The notes under the pieces are model-generated. The model saw only the letters and a program-made list of their open reading frames with translations. It did no database searches and was not told where the DNA came from. A stretch of DNA of 64,000 nucleotides, from NCBI GenBank assembly GCA_949126835.1, contig OX421492.1:41951498-42015497 (forward strand), written 5' to 3'. Both the position numbers and the translations under genes were made by a program. This document shows, piece by piece, positions 49,201 to 60,785 of this stretch. Each line of letters opens with the position of its first letter. Position 1 is the first letter of the stretch. The stretch comes from Anisus vortex (Eukaryota; Mollusca; Gastropoda; Planorbidae).

Positions 49201-51418
49201 TTAAAATGATACATACCGGTATATATAATATTGTCTATTACTATATCTTTTTCCACAAAAAAAAAGACAAAAAAGTTTTTGAATTTGGGCTTAAGCTTTG
49301 TTTGGGGCTTTAAATTTGTCATATTCACTGTTGCAGCTTTACATCTAGAAAGTACAAAAGTCAGCGAAAAATGATTGAATTTGCTTTAATTGGCTAGACC
49401 TACACTCTTCAATGAAACTTAGACGACACAGACTCAGACGTCACACTCACAGTCTGAAGACTAAAAACCTAAAGGCCTAATTGGAATAAAAATGCTATAT
49501 ATACTTATTTTCAACACTTTGGTTCAAAGAGATAAATATAAATAACATCATCATCATCAATCCCTTGACCGTTTTGGTCGTTGTGGGGAGCGAATGGACA
49601 CCTTGTGCGGCTGTCAATAGTTGAGTCAACTGCAGCCCTGTCCAATCTTTTATATTGTCCAACCAGCATTTCCGCTGACGGCCTCCCAGACGTTTATCTT
49701 CTACAGTGCTTTGAAGAATTATTTTTGGCAGATTATTAGGCCGCATTACATGACCAAACCATGTTAGTTTGCGTCATTTCATTGTTGTCATAATGGTTTC
49801 CCGAAAGCATGCAATTGAGGATATTCTGTCCCAAATATACTCATTAGTCCTGTGTTTAACGTAGGAGATTCGAAGTATTTTACTCATGCATTTTTTTTTT
49901 AGAATGCCTGCAACTTGTTTTTATTTGCTGCCCCAGGGAAAGACCTTGTTTGTGCTTTATTGATGCTAGATTTGATTTTGGATTAATATGTGACTACCAT
50001 GTTCGTGAATTTTTAGTCAAGCGATGGCTTTCTGCAAATTTTAGTAATCTAACTACCCTGTCATTTGTTTCACCCCATCCAAATTTATTAACTGTTCCTG
50101 ACCACTGTTGGAAAGAGTCAGGGCCGACTTTTGCATTCCAGTCACCCATTATTACTAGAATATCTTTCTTTGGTGTTGATGATTTGTTCTATTTCCTCGT
50201 ATAATGTTTCCACTTCTTCTTCATCGTGGTCGGAAGTTGGGACGTAAACTTGAATGATCGTGAGGTTGTGGGGTTTTGCACAAATCAGTCTAATTGATAT
50301 TGGTATATTAGTAGATCGTGGCCAGTGCTGCGAACTAGCTACCTACTTGGGTCTGAAATATCTCCTCCACTTCCGGATCAGGTGACGGGTAATGGCGATG
50401 GTCAAGCGATGGCTTTGTGCAAATTCTAGTAATCTAACTACCCTGTCATTTGTTTCACCCCATTCAAATTTTCCAACTGTTCCTGACCACTGTTGGCAAG
50501 TGTCGGGGCCGACTTTTGCATTTCATTCGCCCATTATTACTAGAATATCTTTCTTTGGTGTTGATGATTTGTTCTATTTCCTCGTATAATGTTTCCACTT
50601 CTTCTTCATCGTGGTCGGAAGTTGGGACGTAAACTTGAATGATCGTGAGGTTGTGGGGTTTTGCACAAATCATTATGCTGATCAGTCTACTTGATATTGG
50701 TGAGCAGCTGATAACTGATATAAGTAACTCCTTTCTCACTAGGCATGCTACAACATATTGATGCTGGAATTGATCCCCGCTGAACTATATTTTGTGGCCT
50801 TCATCTGTTGAGGTTTCTCGAAATCCTGTCCAGCGGACTTCAGCAAACCCTATGATGTCCCATTTTTACAGCTGTAGTTCGTGCGTCAGATCCTTCACCT
50901 TCCCACACTGATACAGGGTTCTGACTTTCCAAGTGCCTAGAGTCACTGATACAGGGTTCTGACTTTCCAAGTGCCTAGAGTCACCCATTCTTTGTGAAGC
51001 TTGATAGCCAGGTTGGTTGGGTTGACTGGGTTTGGCACTGTTGTATCAATTTTTTCCTTTTCTGTTGGCCTGTAGACTTGGTGGCGCCCAACTCCTCTCC
51101 AAGTTGGTGGTGGATTTATTTATTAACTTTTTTTTTATAATGGATCGAACCCAGGATGTCTAGCTTTTGACTTTGCTATCAATCCGCATTTGTGCACAAT
51201 ATGGCGGTGAAACCATGAATGACATACAAAAACAAGATGGCCTTGGTCGTTTCATCCAAGGTTATACGAATTTATTTAATGTATGATTTAAATACACTTA
51301 CTTTCAGTGACTTTAATTGAGATATTTCGTATAAACACTGTGGATATGTAAATCAATGCATTATTGTAAAGAATTTCGTAGCATAACATACCTTCTCTGA
51401 ATCTAACTGCGTTGACAT
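38607..51418 (-). CDS. PSME3: Proteasome activator PA28gamma/REGgamma, complete
   Basis: 11S activator that caps the 20S proteasome as a heptamer, mostly nuclear. Exons in transcript order: 51418-51392 (ATG), 49162-49130, 45915-45853, 45449-45348, 44328-44268, 42461-42343, 39671-39603, 39492-39370, 38886-38800, 38687-38607 (TAA). All have GT-AG ends and matching phases and give 254 residues, the length of human PSME3. Landmarks: LVRETFPQKVLELD (helix 1), KKRKV at ~79-83 (nuclear localisation, cf. KKRRLD in human), VFVSPC, the activation loop IPKIEDGNNFGVSIQ with Asn151 in place, SKIAKYPYIED, and a C-terminal MY matching the proteasome-docking Tyr. Residue 188 is Asp, not the Lys of human REGgamma. 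Donors GTCAGT (42342) and GTAGGT (39369) are weaker than the rest. Introns carry LINE, SINE and hAT insertions. Confidence 0.93.
38965..39130. repeat. ~83-bp tandem duplication in PSME3 intron
   Basis: Two diverged copies of a block containing ACTTTGCTGGTGATGAGCTA / CCTTTGCTGATGATGAACTA preceded by ATTATCTRCC. Confidence 0.6.
40258..40292. repeat. (TAA)n microsatellite
   Basis: About eleven TAA units in an intron of the PSME3-like gene. Confidence 0.95.
40515..41864 (+). mobile_element. hAT transposon, internally deleted
   Basis: The ends CAGGGATCGGCAACC and GGTTGCCGACCCCTG are inverted repeats. The flanks GACTAGAC (40507-40514) and GACTATAC (41865-41872) are an 8-bp target duplication with one mismatch. 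A 92-codon frame (40846-41124) contains LNDMATHFSELNLYLQGQGR and NGFALKLDI, resembling the C-terminal part of animal hAT transposases. The N-terminal and catalytic parts are absent, so it is a dead derivative. It lies in an intron of the PSME3-like gene, on the opposite strand. Confidence 0.85.
42600..44245 (-). mobile_element. Non-LTR retrotransposon, reverse transcriptase to 3' end
   Basis: 5'-truncated LINE with reverse transcriptase motifs in order: NNHKAPGEVLIRAELIKY, AILTPMHKKG, NYRGISFLNVTYEIILKLIA, DYQCGFRRNKSTTDHIFTL and LYVDYKMAYDSI, then a distal part with GRLPWTGHLERMPSCRGGK and RPRLRWLNDVEMDLRQIG. Several frameshifts and stops break it. It ends in a (GAT)n-type tail at 42615-42630. 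It sits between exons 5 and 6 of the PSME3-like gene. Confidence 0.85.
44620..44869. other. GC-rich segment next to SINE, unidentified
   Basis: Distinct in composition from the AT-rich intron and directly abutting the SINE at 44870. It may be part of a composite or older mobile element; no family is recognised. Confidence 0.35.
44870..45123 (-). mobile_element. SINE copy in PSME3 intron
   Basis: Same family and orientation as the others. Body and head are recognisable (CCTTACCAGGATTTGA-like B-box region, GGACAAGGTGGCCAAGCGGC head) with several small deletions. Confidence 0.82.
45724..45868 (-). repeat. 44-bp tandem repeat duplicating a splice donor
   Basis: Three-plus copies at exact 44-bp spacing. 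The last copy contains the real exon 3 end and donor TTTAAG|GTATGA (exon end at 45853). Donor-like ATTTAAG|GTAT sites recur at 45809 and 45765, downstream in the intron. Confidence 0.85.
46180..46275. repeat. ~47-bp tandem duplication
   Basis: Two copies of a block starting TTCTACTTCTGGTTC and ending GCATTAGTCTACTGTT, in the second intron of the PSME3-like gene. Confidence 0.8.
46723..46868. repeat. ~72-bp tandem duplication
   Basis: Two nearly identical copies beginning AAAGTGAACGCAACT, containing TCCATTAGGAAATGATAATA and ending AAAACAACTCAAA. Confidence 0.85.
46880..47690 (+). mobile_element. Decayed CR1-like LINE 3' part, split by a SINE
   Basis: Conceptual pieces resemble the C-terminal region of CR1/Jockey-type proteins: RVQKTAAKIFLIMKEINNL before the SINE, and SLPNKQTDNNIDILRRKLKT with YLFDLF after it. 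Frameshifts are frequent. The SINE at 47283-47541 interrupts it. Confidence 0.65.
47283..47541 (-). mobile_element. SINE inserted in a LINE remnant
   Basis: Complete head and body. The B-box GGGTTCGAATCC and body CAGCTCTGATGGGTACCTGA are well kept. Confidence 0.85.
49540..51130 (-). mobile_element. Rearranged LINE: endonuclease segment twice, plus 3' tail
   Basis: Reading on -, the 5' part (51120-50860) gives RPTEKEKIDTTVPNPVNPTN and VTLGTWKVRTLYQ, then an AP-endonuclease-like LTIIQVYVPTSDHDEEEVET. A ~270-bp endonuclease stretch occurs twice (50400-50670 and 50016-50270, ~385 bp apart). The reverse transcriptase is missing; the remaining 3' end encodes RQRKCWLDNIKDWTG and TTTKTVKGL before a (GAT)n tail. 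A ~40-bp duplication near 50905-50985 affects the 5' part. It lies in intron 1 of the PSME3-like gene. Confidence 0.8.
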
Positions 51419-51779
51419 TTTAGAAAATAGTAAAATTTCTTAACGATAAATAATAAAAAAGAAGTGTCTCTTGGTAGTCACCGATCAATAGAAATATGTT
51501 TTGCGCGTCCTTCATAAAATTGTTAGTGCAAAGTTAAGCCAGTGAAAACTGATCAATATAAACAACATTATTTTTAAAAACTTATTGCGCGCAACTGTAC
51601 TATAAATAGATTACTGTTATATAGCTCTATAATGTGGAAAATAATCTACGTAGCTGTCATTTCACACTATCTTCAAAAACCATGTTAATGAAAGGCGTTT
51701 TGAAAATTTCAAAATTTCTATAAACAAGAAATACCGACAGGTTCTGTTTCGGGATGCAAACGAATAGACTAAGCAAAAG

Positions 51780-52830
51780 AAAGAGAGTAAGAGCTCCTGC
51801 TTGGGTCCGGTCATGTCTGAAGTTCCGCGGGGTTCGGTGCTTGGGCCCACACTGTTCTTGATCTACATCAATGACCTGGGAGACGGGATCCACGCCGGGG
51901 TTCGACTTTTTGCAGATGATACCATCCTGTATTCACACAGCGAGAGCCCAAATAATATTTTATGTCTACAGAGCGACCTCAATAGGTTAGAGACCTGGGA
52001 ATTGAAATGGCGAATCGCGTTCAACGTTGAAAAGTGCTACCTCCTCTCTATTTCAAGAAAGAGGACCAGGATCCCAACAAGCTATACCTTGCATGGTCAC
52101 ACTCTTGTGAGGGTATCAGATGCCAAGTACCTTGGAGTGAATATCACAGAAAACATCCAATAGGGCAACATGTCCAATCTATGGCTGCCAAAGCAAACAG
52201 AGCCTGCACCTTCGTCCATAGGAACCTCAAGGGATGCTCCACCCATAGTTATAAAAGTTTAGCTCCTCCCATCCTGGAGTAAGCAACGACGGTGTAAGAT
52301 CCCCCTCAACAACACCTGATATCTAAGTTGGAGATGACCCAACGTCGTGCGGCACGTCGTATCTTACAGGACTACGGCATTAAAACAAGCGACTCTGCTG
52401 TGGTGGCCAAACTCCAACTCGATCCCCTACAACACCGCAGAGCGGTAAACAAGGTTACCACTATTTACAAAATCGTGAACTGCCACGTGGAAATGTCCAC
52501 GCAGCCAGGTCGCATCCAACATGTGTTTCGCTCAACCAGAAGTCATCAACTCAAACTAAATGTCCCACACGTACTCACCGATGTCAACAATTTTTTTTTT
52601 CCGTCAGCCATTAGGCTGTGCGACACCCTGGACCAGGCCTCCATCACTGTCCCTACAATTCCGGCTTTCTGAAGGGCTGGTCTAAAAACCTAAAGGGACA
52701 CCCTGTCATATGTTTATTACTGTTGTTTTTTTTTTTTAATTTTATGTGTAGTTAAATTGTGGATTCTTTCCTCGGTCCTAACGGGGTCTCCACAGTAATA
52801 TGAAGAAGTAGAAGAAGAAAAATGGGATAT
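51780..52830 (+). mobile_element. 5'-truncated LINE upstream of the PSME3-like gene
   Basis: Starts inside the reverse transcriptase: PRGSVLGPTLFLIYINDL, then the catalytic VRLFADDTILYSHS, LETWELKWRIAFNVEKC and DAKYLGVNI. After a frameshift it continues with LEMTQRRAARRILQDYG to a stop at ~52672. The 3' tail has GAAGAAGTAGAAGAAGAAAA. It begins ~360 bp upstream of the PSME3-like ATG on the opposite strand, so it limits the promoter region. Confidence 0.85.
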
Positions 52831-53065
52831 ACATTTCATGTGCAAATATTAAAAATTAATCGTTTCATATAAATATTTAGATTTTTTTATATTGATATAT
52901 AGACTTTACTATTGCTAGCATATTAGAAACAACTTTAGCACTGAAATATAGGAATAGTTACATGTATATACATGTTTAGGTAAATTTGATTTAACTTTGA
53001 AAATAATTTCATCTGCAGTCAGTATATATATTATGAAACGAAAATGTGCATAATTAAACGTTGCT

Positions 53066-53091
53066 TCAAATTGGGGGGGGGGGGGGGGGGG
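53066..53091. repeat. Poly-G tract
   Basis: An uninterrupted G run just before the 27-bp array; a likely quadruplex former and a sequencing risk. Confidence 0.85.
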
Positions 53092-53103
53092 CTCTTGTTA
53101 ATA

Positions 53104-54466
53104 GAATGTAAAAGTAAAAGATTTATGTATAAATATTGAGCATAAGGGATTTATGTATAGATATTGAGCATATAGGATTTATGTATAAATATTGAGCATA
53201 AGGGATTTATGTACAAATATTGAGCATAAAGGATTTATGTACAAATATTGAGCATAAGGAATTTATTTATAAATATTGAGCATAAAGGATTTAAGTATAA
53301 ATATTGAGCATAAAGGATTTATGTATAAATATTGAGCATAAGGCATTTATGTATAAATATTGAGCATAAAGGATTTATGTATAAATATTGAGCATAAAGG
53401 ATTTATGTATAAATATTGAGCATAAAGGATTTATGTATAAATATTGATTATAAGGCATTTATGTATAAATATTGAGCATAAAGGATTTATGTATAAATAT
53501 TGAGCATAAAGGATTTATGTATAAATATTAAGCATAAGGGATTTATGTATAAATATTGAGCATAAAGGATTTATGTATAAATATTGAGCATAAGGGATTT
53601 ATGTATAAATATTGAGCATAAAGGATTTATGTATAAATATTGAGCATAAGGGATTTATGTATAAATATTGAGCATAAAGGATTTATGTACAAATATTGAG
53701 CATAAGGAATTTATTTATAAATATTGAGCATAAAGGATTTAAGTATAAATATTGAGCATAAAGGATTTATGTATAAATATTGAGCATAAGGCATTTATGT
53801 ATAAATATTGAGCATAAAGGATTTATGTATAAATATTGAGCATAAAGGATTTATGTATAAATATTGAGCATAAAGGATTTATGTATAAATATTGATTATA
53901 AGGGATTTATGTATAAATATTGAGCATAAAGGATTTATGTATAAATATTGAGCATAAAGGATTTATGTATAAATATTGAGCATAAGGGATTTATGTATAA
54001 ATATTGAGCATAAAGGATTTATGTATAAATATTGAGCATAAGGGATTTATGTATAAATATTGAGCATAAAGGATTTATGTATAAATATTGAGCATAAGGG
54101 ATTTATGTATAAATATTGAGCATAAAGGATTTATGTATAAATATTGAGCATAAAGGATTTATGTATAAATATTGAGCATAAGGGATTTATGTATAAATAT
54201 TGAGCATAAAGGATTTATGTATAAATATTATGCATAAAAGATTTATGTATAAATATTGAGCATAAGGGATTTATGTATAAATATTGAGCATAAAGGATTT
54301 ATGTATAAATATTGAGTATAAAGGATTTATGTATAAATATTGAGCATAAAGGATTTATGTATAAATATTGAGCATAAAGGATTTATGTATAAATATTGAG
54401 CATAAAGGATTTATGTATAAATATTGAGCATAAAGGATTTATGTATAAATATTGAGCATAAGGGCT
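53104..54466. repeat. 27-bp minisatellite, about 50 units
   Basis: The unit begins AAGGATTTATGTATAAATAT and ends TGAGCAT. Variants AAGGG, AAGGC, GTACAAAT and GATTAT recur in the same order, indicating higher-order blocks of ~15-20 units (compare 53200-53450 with 53680-53910). Confidence 0.95.
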
Positions 54467-55063
54467 TACTATAAAATATCAAGACAAAATAATGTACACT
54501 TTCTTATTTCTTTAATTCTTAATGAATTAAATTTGGTTAGAAGAATATATACACTGCACAGAAAAAAAAATCATTTAGGCCTACATCCAGTTCTAGGGCT
54601 ATTGTATGTTCAGAAATCGCTCCAGTTTATTGTATAAAGATGGCTGGGCCAAGTTCTCAGCATGGATAAACAATTTCTTACATCCACAGCTTTTAGGTGA
54701 GAATTTACTGGATTTACTAGAGAGACATTCGAGGATCGGTCTGCCAGCCATATGAAGAATTGAAACCCCAACCTACAGTGATGGACCAACGTCTCTCTCA
54801 AGATAGAAGGATGTTAGAAAATGGAAACTATATTTTTTTTTGTCAATATCTAGTGATTGACACATTGTATAATTATCTATTTCTTATTAGATTCCCATTG
54901 CTGCAAGTCAACATTTTCATGTTGTTGTTTTTTTAGTTGTTGTTTTTTAAGTATTTCTAAATTAAATTTTTTGTTGATTACAAAAGATAACGGTTGACCT
55001 AATCCTCTTCTTACAAATAAGTATGCACAATTAACCCTAACCTTAACCTTAGTAGTTATAATT
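54467..55063. other. Nothing recognised
   Basis: AT-rich sequence without supported exons. Confidence 0.5.
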
Positions 55064-55209
55064 ATAAGTAAAGTCAAACAAAATTGAACATAGGGTTGGT
55101 GAAGCAACATTCACAGTAGTCACGGCATAATAGGGGATGTGTGGCCAGCACAATGCCCAGTCGCCTTTAATTTACCCCAGCTAATGTCAGGTACCCATCA
55201 GAGGTAGGT
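55064..55209 (-). mobile_element. Truncated SINE at the duplication boundary
   Basis: Body and tail of the SINE family are present, but the copy stops at CATCAGAGGTAGGTAAAC, where other copies continue through the tRNA-like head. Copy B homology starts within a few bases. Confidence 0.8.
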
Positions 55210-55240
55210 AAACTTTTCTTTTGATTTTATTTTTTTTCTA

Positions 55241-55962
55241 CTCATTTCATGTGACTCTTTTCTTATAACTCATTTCATGTGACTTATTTCATGTGACTAA
55301 TTTCATGTGACTCTTTTCTTATGACTCATTTCATGTGACTCTTTTCTTATAACTCATTTCATGTGACTCATTTCATGTGACTAATTTCATGTGACTCTTT
55401 TCTTATGACTCATTTCATGTGACTCATTTTATGTGACTCATTTCATGTGACTCTTTTCTTATGACTCATTTCATGTGACTCATTTCGTGTGACAAATTTC
55501 ATGTGACTCTTTTCTTATGACTCATTTCATGTGACTCATTTCATGTAACTCATTTCATGTGACTCTTTTCTTATAACTCATTTCATGTGACTCATTTCAT
55601 GTGACTAATTTCGTGTGACTATTTTCTTATGACTCATTTCATGTGACTCATTTCATGTGACTCATTTCATGTGACTCATTTCATGTGACTCTTTTCTTAT
55701 AACTCATTTCATGTGACTCATTTCATGCGACTAATTTCATGTGACTCTTTTCTTATGACTCATTTCATGTGACTCATTTCATGTGACTCATTTCATGTGA
55801 CTCATTTCATGTGACTCTTTTCTTATGACTCATTTCATGTTACTCATTTCATGTGACTAACTCCATGTGACTCTTTTCTTATGACTCATTTCATGTGACT
55901 CATTTCATGTGACTAATTTTATGTGACTCTTTTCTTATGACTCATTTCATGTGACTAATTTC
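55241..55962. repeat. 14/15-bp minisatellite (about 50 units), copy B only
   Basis: Alternates TCATTTCATGTGAC with TCTTTTCTTATGAC in irregular blocks. The matching place in copy A (25533-25640) has only about seven units. Confidence 0.93.
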
Positions 55963-56209
55963 ATACTCTTGTTTAATATATTGCTATTATATTTCAGCTA
56001 GAGTGTATGTGTCAATGAGAAAAAACAAATTGTATTCTAGATAACAGTGGCACCCAATACTAAAGATGTAATTATTAACATTATCATTTTTTAATGACAT
56101 TCAGTTTTTATTATTAAACATTAAATATTTATTTCACATTGTTTTTTATTTGGTCTCTTTTTTTTAGAAATGTTTAAATTTTTTACTTTATTGATTACAA
56201 CAATGTAGA

Positions 56210-57440
56210 GTACACAAACTATAGACAGGTAGTCAGGTAGAGCAAAGACATTAAATTACACAAACTATAGACAGGTAGTCAGGTAGAGCAAAGACATTAA
56301 ATTACACAAACTATAGACAGGTAGTCAGGTAGAGCAAAGACATTAAATTACACAAACTATAGACAGGTAGTCAGGTAGAGCAAAGACATTAAATTACACA
56401 AACTATAGACAGGTAGTCAGGTAGAGCAAAGACATTAAATTACACAAACTATAGACAGGTAGTCAGGTAGAGCCAAAACATTAAATTACACAAACTATAG
56501 ACAGGTAGTCAGGTAGAGCAAAGACATTAAATTACACAAACTATAGACAGGTAGTCAGGTAGAGCAAAGACATTAAATTACACAAACTATAGACAGGTAG
56601 TCAGGTAGAGCAAAGACATTAAATTACACAAACTATAGACAGGTAGTCAGGTAGAGCAAAGACATTAAATTACACAAACTATAGACCGGTAGTCAGGTAG
56701 AGCAAAGACATTAAATTACACAAACTATAGACAGGTAGTCAGGTAGAGCAAAGACATTAAATTACACAAACTATAGACAGGTAGTCAGGTAGAGCAAAGA
56801 CATTAAATTACACAAACTATAGACAGGTAGTCAGGTAGAGCAAAGACATTAAATTACACAAACTATAGACAGGTAGTCAGGTAGAGCAATAACATTAAAT
56901 TACACAAACTATAGACAGGTAGTCAGGTAGAGCAAAGACATTAAATTACACAAACTATAGACAGGTAGTCAGGTAGAGCAAAGACATTAAATTACACAAA
57001 CTATAGACAGGTAGTCAGGTAGAGCAAAGACATTAAATTACACAAACTATAGACAGGTAGTCAGGTAGAGCAAAGACATCAAATTACACAAACTATAGAC
57101 AGGTAGTCAGGTAGAGCAAAGACATTAAATTACACAAACTATAGACAGGTAGTCAGGTAGAGCAAAGACATTAAATTACACAAACTATAGACAGGTAGTC
57201 AGGTAGAGCAAAAACATTAAATTACACAAACTATAGACAGGTAGTCAGGTAGAGCAAAGACATTAAATTACACAAACTATAGACAGGTAGTCAGGTAGAG
57301 CAAAAACATTAAATTACACAAACTATAGACAGGTAGTCAGGTAAAGCAAAGACATTAAATTACACAAACTATAGACAGGTAGTCAGGTAGAGCAAAAACA
57401 TTAAATTACACAAACTATAGACAGGTAGACAGGTAGTAAA
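56210..57440. repeat. 46-bp minisatellite (about 26 units), copy B only
   Basis: The unit begins ACAGGTAGTCAGGTAGAGCA and ends ACACAAACTATAG. Copies are nearly identical. Copy A has a single unit-like sequence at ~25870-25900. Confidence 0.95.
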
Positions 57441-59054
57441 GCAAAGACATTTTTACAAACTAATTCTAACTAATATTAGATTTGTACCATATTCTGCATC
57501 TTTTGTCTGGAACCCATTTTACTTCATATTCATTACAAGTACAAAATAAATCAGATCTAACTAAAAGTAAACCACTAAATTTAATTCGATTTTAACAATA
57601 AAAATTATGAACAAATAGAAAACATAGTATGTAAACCATTAAATGATTACTATATCAACTAATAAGATTTTAAAAAAAAATGCAATGAGACAAAATCAGT
57701 TTAAAATTTAAAATGCTAAGACTGAATTATGTAAGCTTTCTTTCATTTAATGTGGCATTCAGGCATAGAAAAGGTTGCCTGAAGTAATAGGGAAAACCAA
57801 CAATTTCACTTTAAGACTCTTATCAAAATGCAAAACTAGGCTTAACTAATATTGATATGTATAATGATATTGTTACTTGTTCTGAAGTTGTTATTTTTTT
57901 TAAGTCAATAAACCGGGTTTCTCTAATGTAAAAACTATTCTTTTATATTACATTCACATAAAAAAAATGGTAATGATTTCATCACCTCTTTATTAAATCA
58001 TTCAAGCAATTTTTAAAAAAAAATGACATTATAAAGATATTTTTGGTCTTTTTTAGGACAAGCTAAACATGATTAGCCTCCCTTGTTTTGTTTGAAATGT
58101 TGACCCGTTTATTTAGCTCATAATATCAATGATTAAAGAAAAAAGAAATTCAGGGGACCTAATTTATGAATTTATAAATTACATCAGTAGTATCTCTTAC
58201 CCAGTTAGTTGTATTCCTTCAAGTTTGTAATCAGGGGACCTAATTTATAAAACTTTATAATTTCAACAGTAATCCCCCTTACCCCTTTAGTTTTTGTTCT
58301 AAAAGTTTGTTTGGGGCACATTGTTGAGATTCACTCAATTAATTATTATTTGACCCAGTATTCCATATTTATGTTAAGTCATTGGTGCATTATAAAAGCT
58401 GTTTTATACTTATACAATAATTAATTAATTTTGTTGCGATGTGTTTTAGTTTTTGTATTTTTAAAAAATAGTTTATGAACATAAACATTTTAAAGTAATT
58501 TACCGGAAAGTGAATAATGTTAGTTTAAATTACAAAACGAAGCGACTGAAAACACAACCACATAATATTAATAATATGTAAACAAATATGGTTATAGTCG
58601 TAAGAAATAAAATTACTTTTCCGCTAAGAAACATTAAGCGTTATTTTTCTAAGTCATCATCCTCTTTTATTACTATTAATTGTATTCTTTTTAAAAAGGT
58701 TCTGTTTCACCATAAGCTTTTAACACATGAATAACTTTAGAGTTTAGAGTGAAGTTTTTGTATGAGGCCGCAGTGGCAAGCCGTTTGCAATCCGAATTGT
58801 CAATACTTAAAAGAAACTATTACATGCAAAAGGTCTTCATTAAACAGTCAATACAAATGATTGCTGACATATCACATTTCTTTATAAACAATTTTTGAGA
58901 AAAGAAAAAGGTGTGACTAAATTCTTGTATTATTATGACGTAGTCAAAAATCAAAGGGAAAAAAACAGGCAAAAAGGAATCAAGCTTATTCTTTTTCTTA
59001 TGGAGTAAAAAAATTGCATCACAAGTATTTCCTATTAGGACCAAAGTTATGGAC

Positions 59055-59490
59055 TTAAAACTTCTGGACCCAAAAAACACCTCTGTACCCAAGGGCCTCA
59101 AAGACTGGCGAAATAACCGCCGATACGATCACCTTAAGATTAGACCGGCGGGCAAACGCATGGGGTAAAGCTCCCTTTGCGGGTCCGAGGCCCATGGAAC
59201 TGCCGGGTGTAAACAATGGACGCAGCAATCCCGTCTCACGAACTAACCGCGTGTCTGGATGCCTGTACCCAGTGCCCTCACATAGGGAAGGGGGCATATG
59301 CCCCAGGGCGACACTTCCAGGGAGGCGGCTAATGTAGTCTAAATATAGCAAATATAGCACTAAACAAGCAGTTACAGTATGCAAGGGGGCGGCGCTGAAA
59401 CTTTTGCCCTGGGGCGCTACATAAGCTTGTAAAGGCAATGCCTGTACCTATAGTAAAGAATTTGTGTTACCGGGTCACATTGCAGGTAGG
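59055..59490. other. GC-rich island in copy B
   Basis: Counterpart of 28020-28440. Small length differences open a longer - frame here (127 codons) than in copy A, which argues against a maintained protein. Confidence 0.4.
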
Positions 59491-59942
59491 GTCACCACGA
59501 TAATGATCCTAGAGGAATTCGCATTTGAATTATAAGGTGGACTGAGGAAACCGTAGTATATTACATAGAGCCTTTGGCTCGTCCGTTTTTTTAGAGGCTT
59601 ATAAATTCGGACCAAAAAAAAACTATGTTGGATCATATTTAAATTGATCCCTTTATAATCTATTAAGGGATCTAACAGTCTCTCAAACTTAGGCCTATAC
59701 TCGTGAATGTTCTAGTTAAATGTCTTTCCTTTCCCTAATGCAGACAAGTGAGTTTCTACTGTTAAGAGTGTTTTGTAATGGTGCTGTTTCTTTTATAACG
59801 TTAAAAAAAAAGAAATTTGGAGATAGGGGCCTACATTACGCAATGTGGATGCCAGATGTTGGCACTGGTAGCGGTGTCCAAGAAGCTCTCTTGCAGTTGT
59901 CTTGAATCAAGGGCTCTTTCTACAATTTAGGAACATAATCCC

Positions 59943-60708
59943 TAGATTCATTGGTAGTAACATAAGCTTATAGATTCATTGGTAGTAACATAGACTTATA
60001 GATTCATTGGTAGTAACATAAGCTTATAAATTCATTGGTTGTAACATAGGCTTATAGATTCATTGGTAGTAACATAAGCTTATAAATTAATTGGTTGTAA
60101 CATAGACTTATATATTCATTGGTCGTAACATAGGCTTATAGATTCATTGGTAGTAACATAGGCTTATAGATTCATTGGTAGTAACATAAGCTTATAGATT
60201 CATTGGTAGTAACATAAGCTTATAGATTCATTGGTAGTAACATAGGCTAATAGATTCATTGGTAGTAACATAAGCTTATAGATTCATTGGTAGTAACATA
60301 AGCTTATAAATTCATTGGTTGTAACATAAGCTTATAGATTCATTGGTAGTAACATAGGCTTATAGATTCATTGGTAGTAACATAGGCTTATAGATTCATT
60401 GGTAGTAACATAAGCTTATAAATTAATTGGTAGTAACATAGGCTTATAGATTCATTGGTAGTAACATAAGCTTATAGATTCATTGGTAGTAACAAAGGCT
60501 TATATATTCATTGGTCGTAACATAGGCTTATAGATTCATTGGTCGTAACATAGGCTTATAGATTCATTGGTCGTAACATAGGCTTATAGATTCATTGGTC
60601 GTAACATAGGCTTATAGATTCATTGGTCGTAACATAGGCTTATATATTCATTGGTCGTAAATAGGCTTATATATTCATTGGTCGTAACATAGGCTAATAG
60701 ATTCATTA
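59943..60708. repeat. 28-bp minisatellite, copy B (about 27 units)
   Basis: Same unit and same left-to-right variant order (GGTAGT then GGTCGT) as copy A, but shorter. It starts directly after CCCTAG, where copy A has ~160 bp of unique sequence. Confidence 0.95.
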
Positions 60709-60785
60709 AGAAATGTGAAAATTAGACATTACGGTGATGGGGAGAAAGTGAGACTGGGAGAAGAGAGATTGAAATATAAATGAAG

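Noticed and set aside
51657..51893. Minus-strand frame upstream of PSME3
   Set aside because: Overlaps the LINE reverse transcriptase in antisense and has no independent support.
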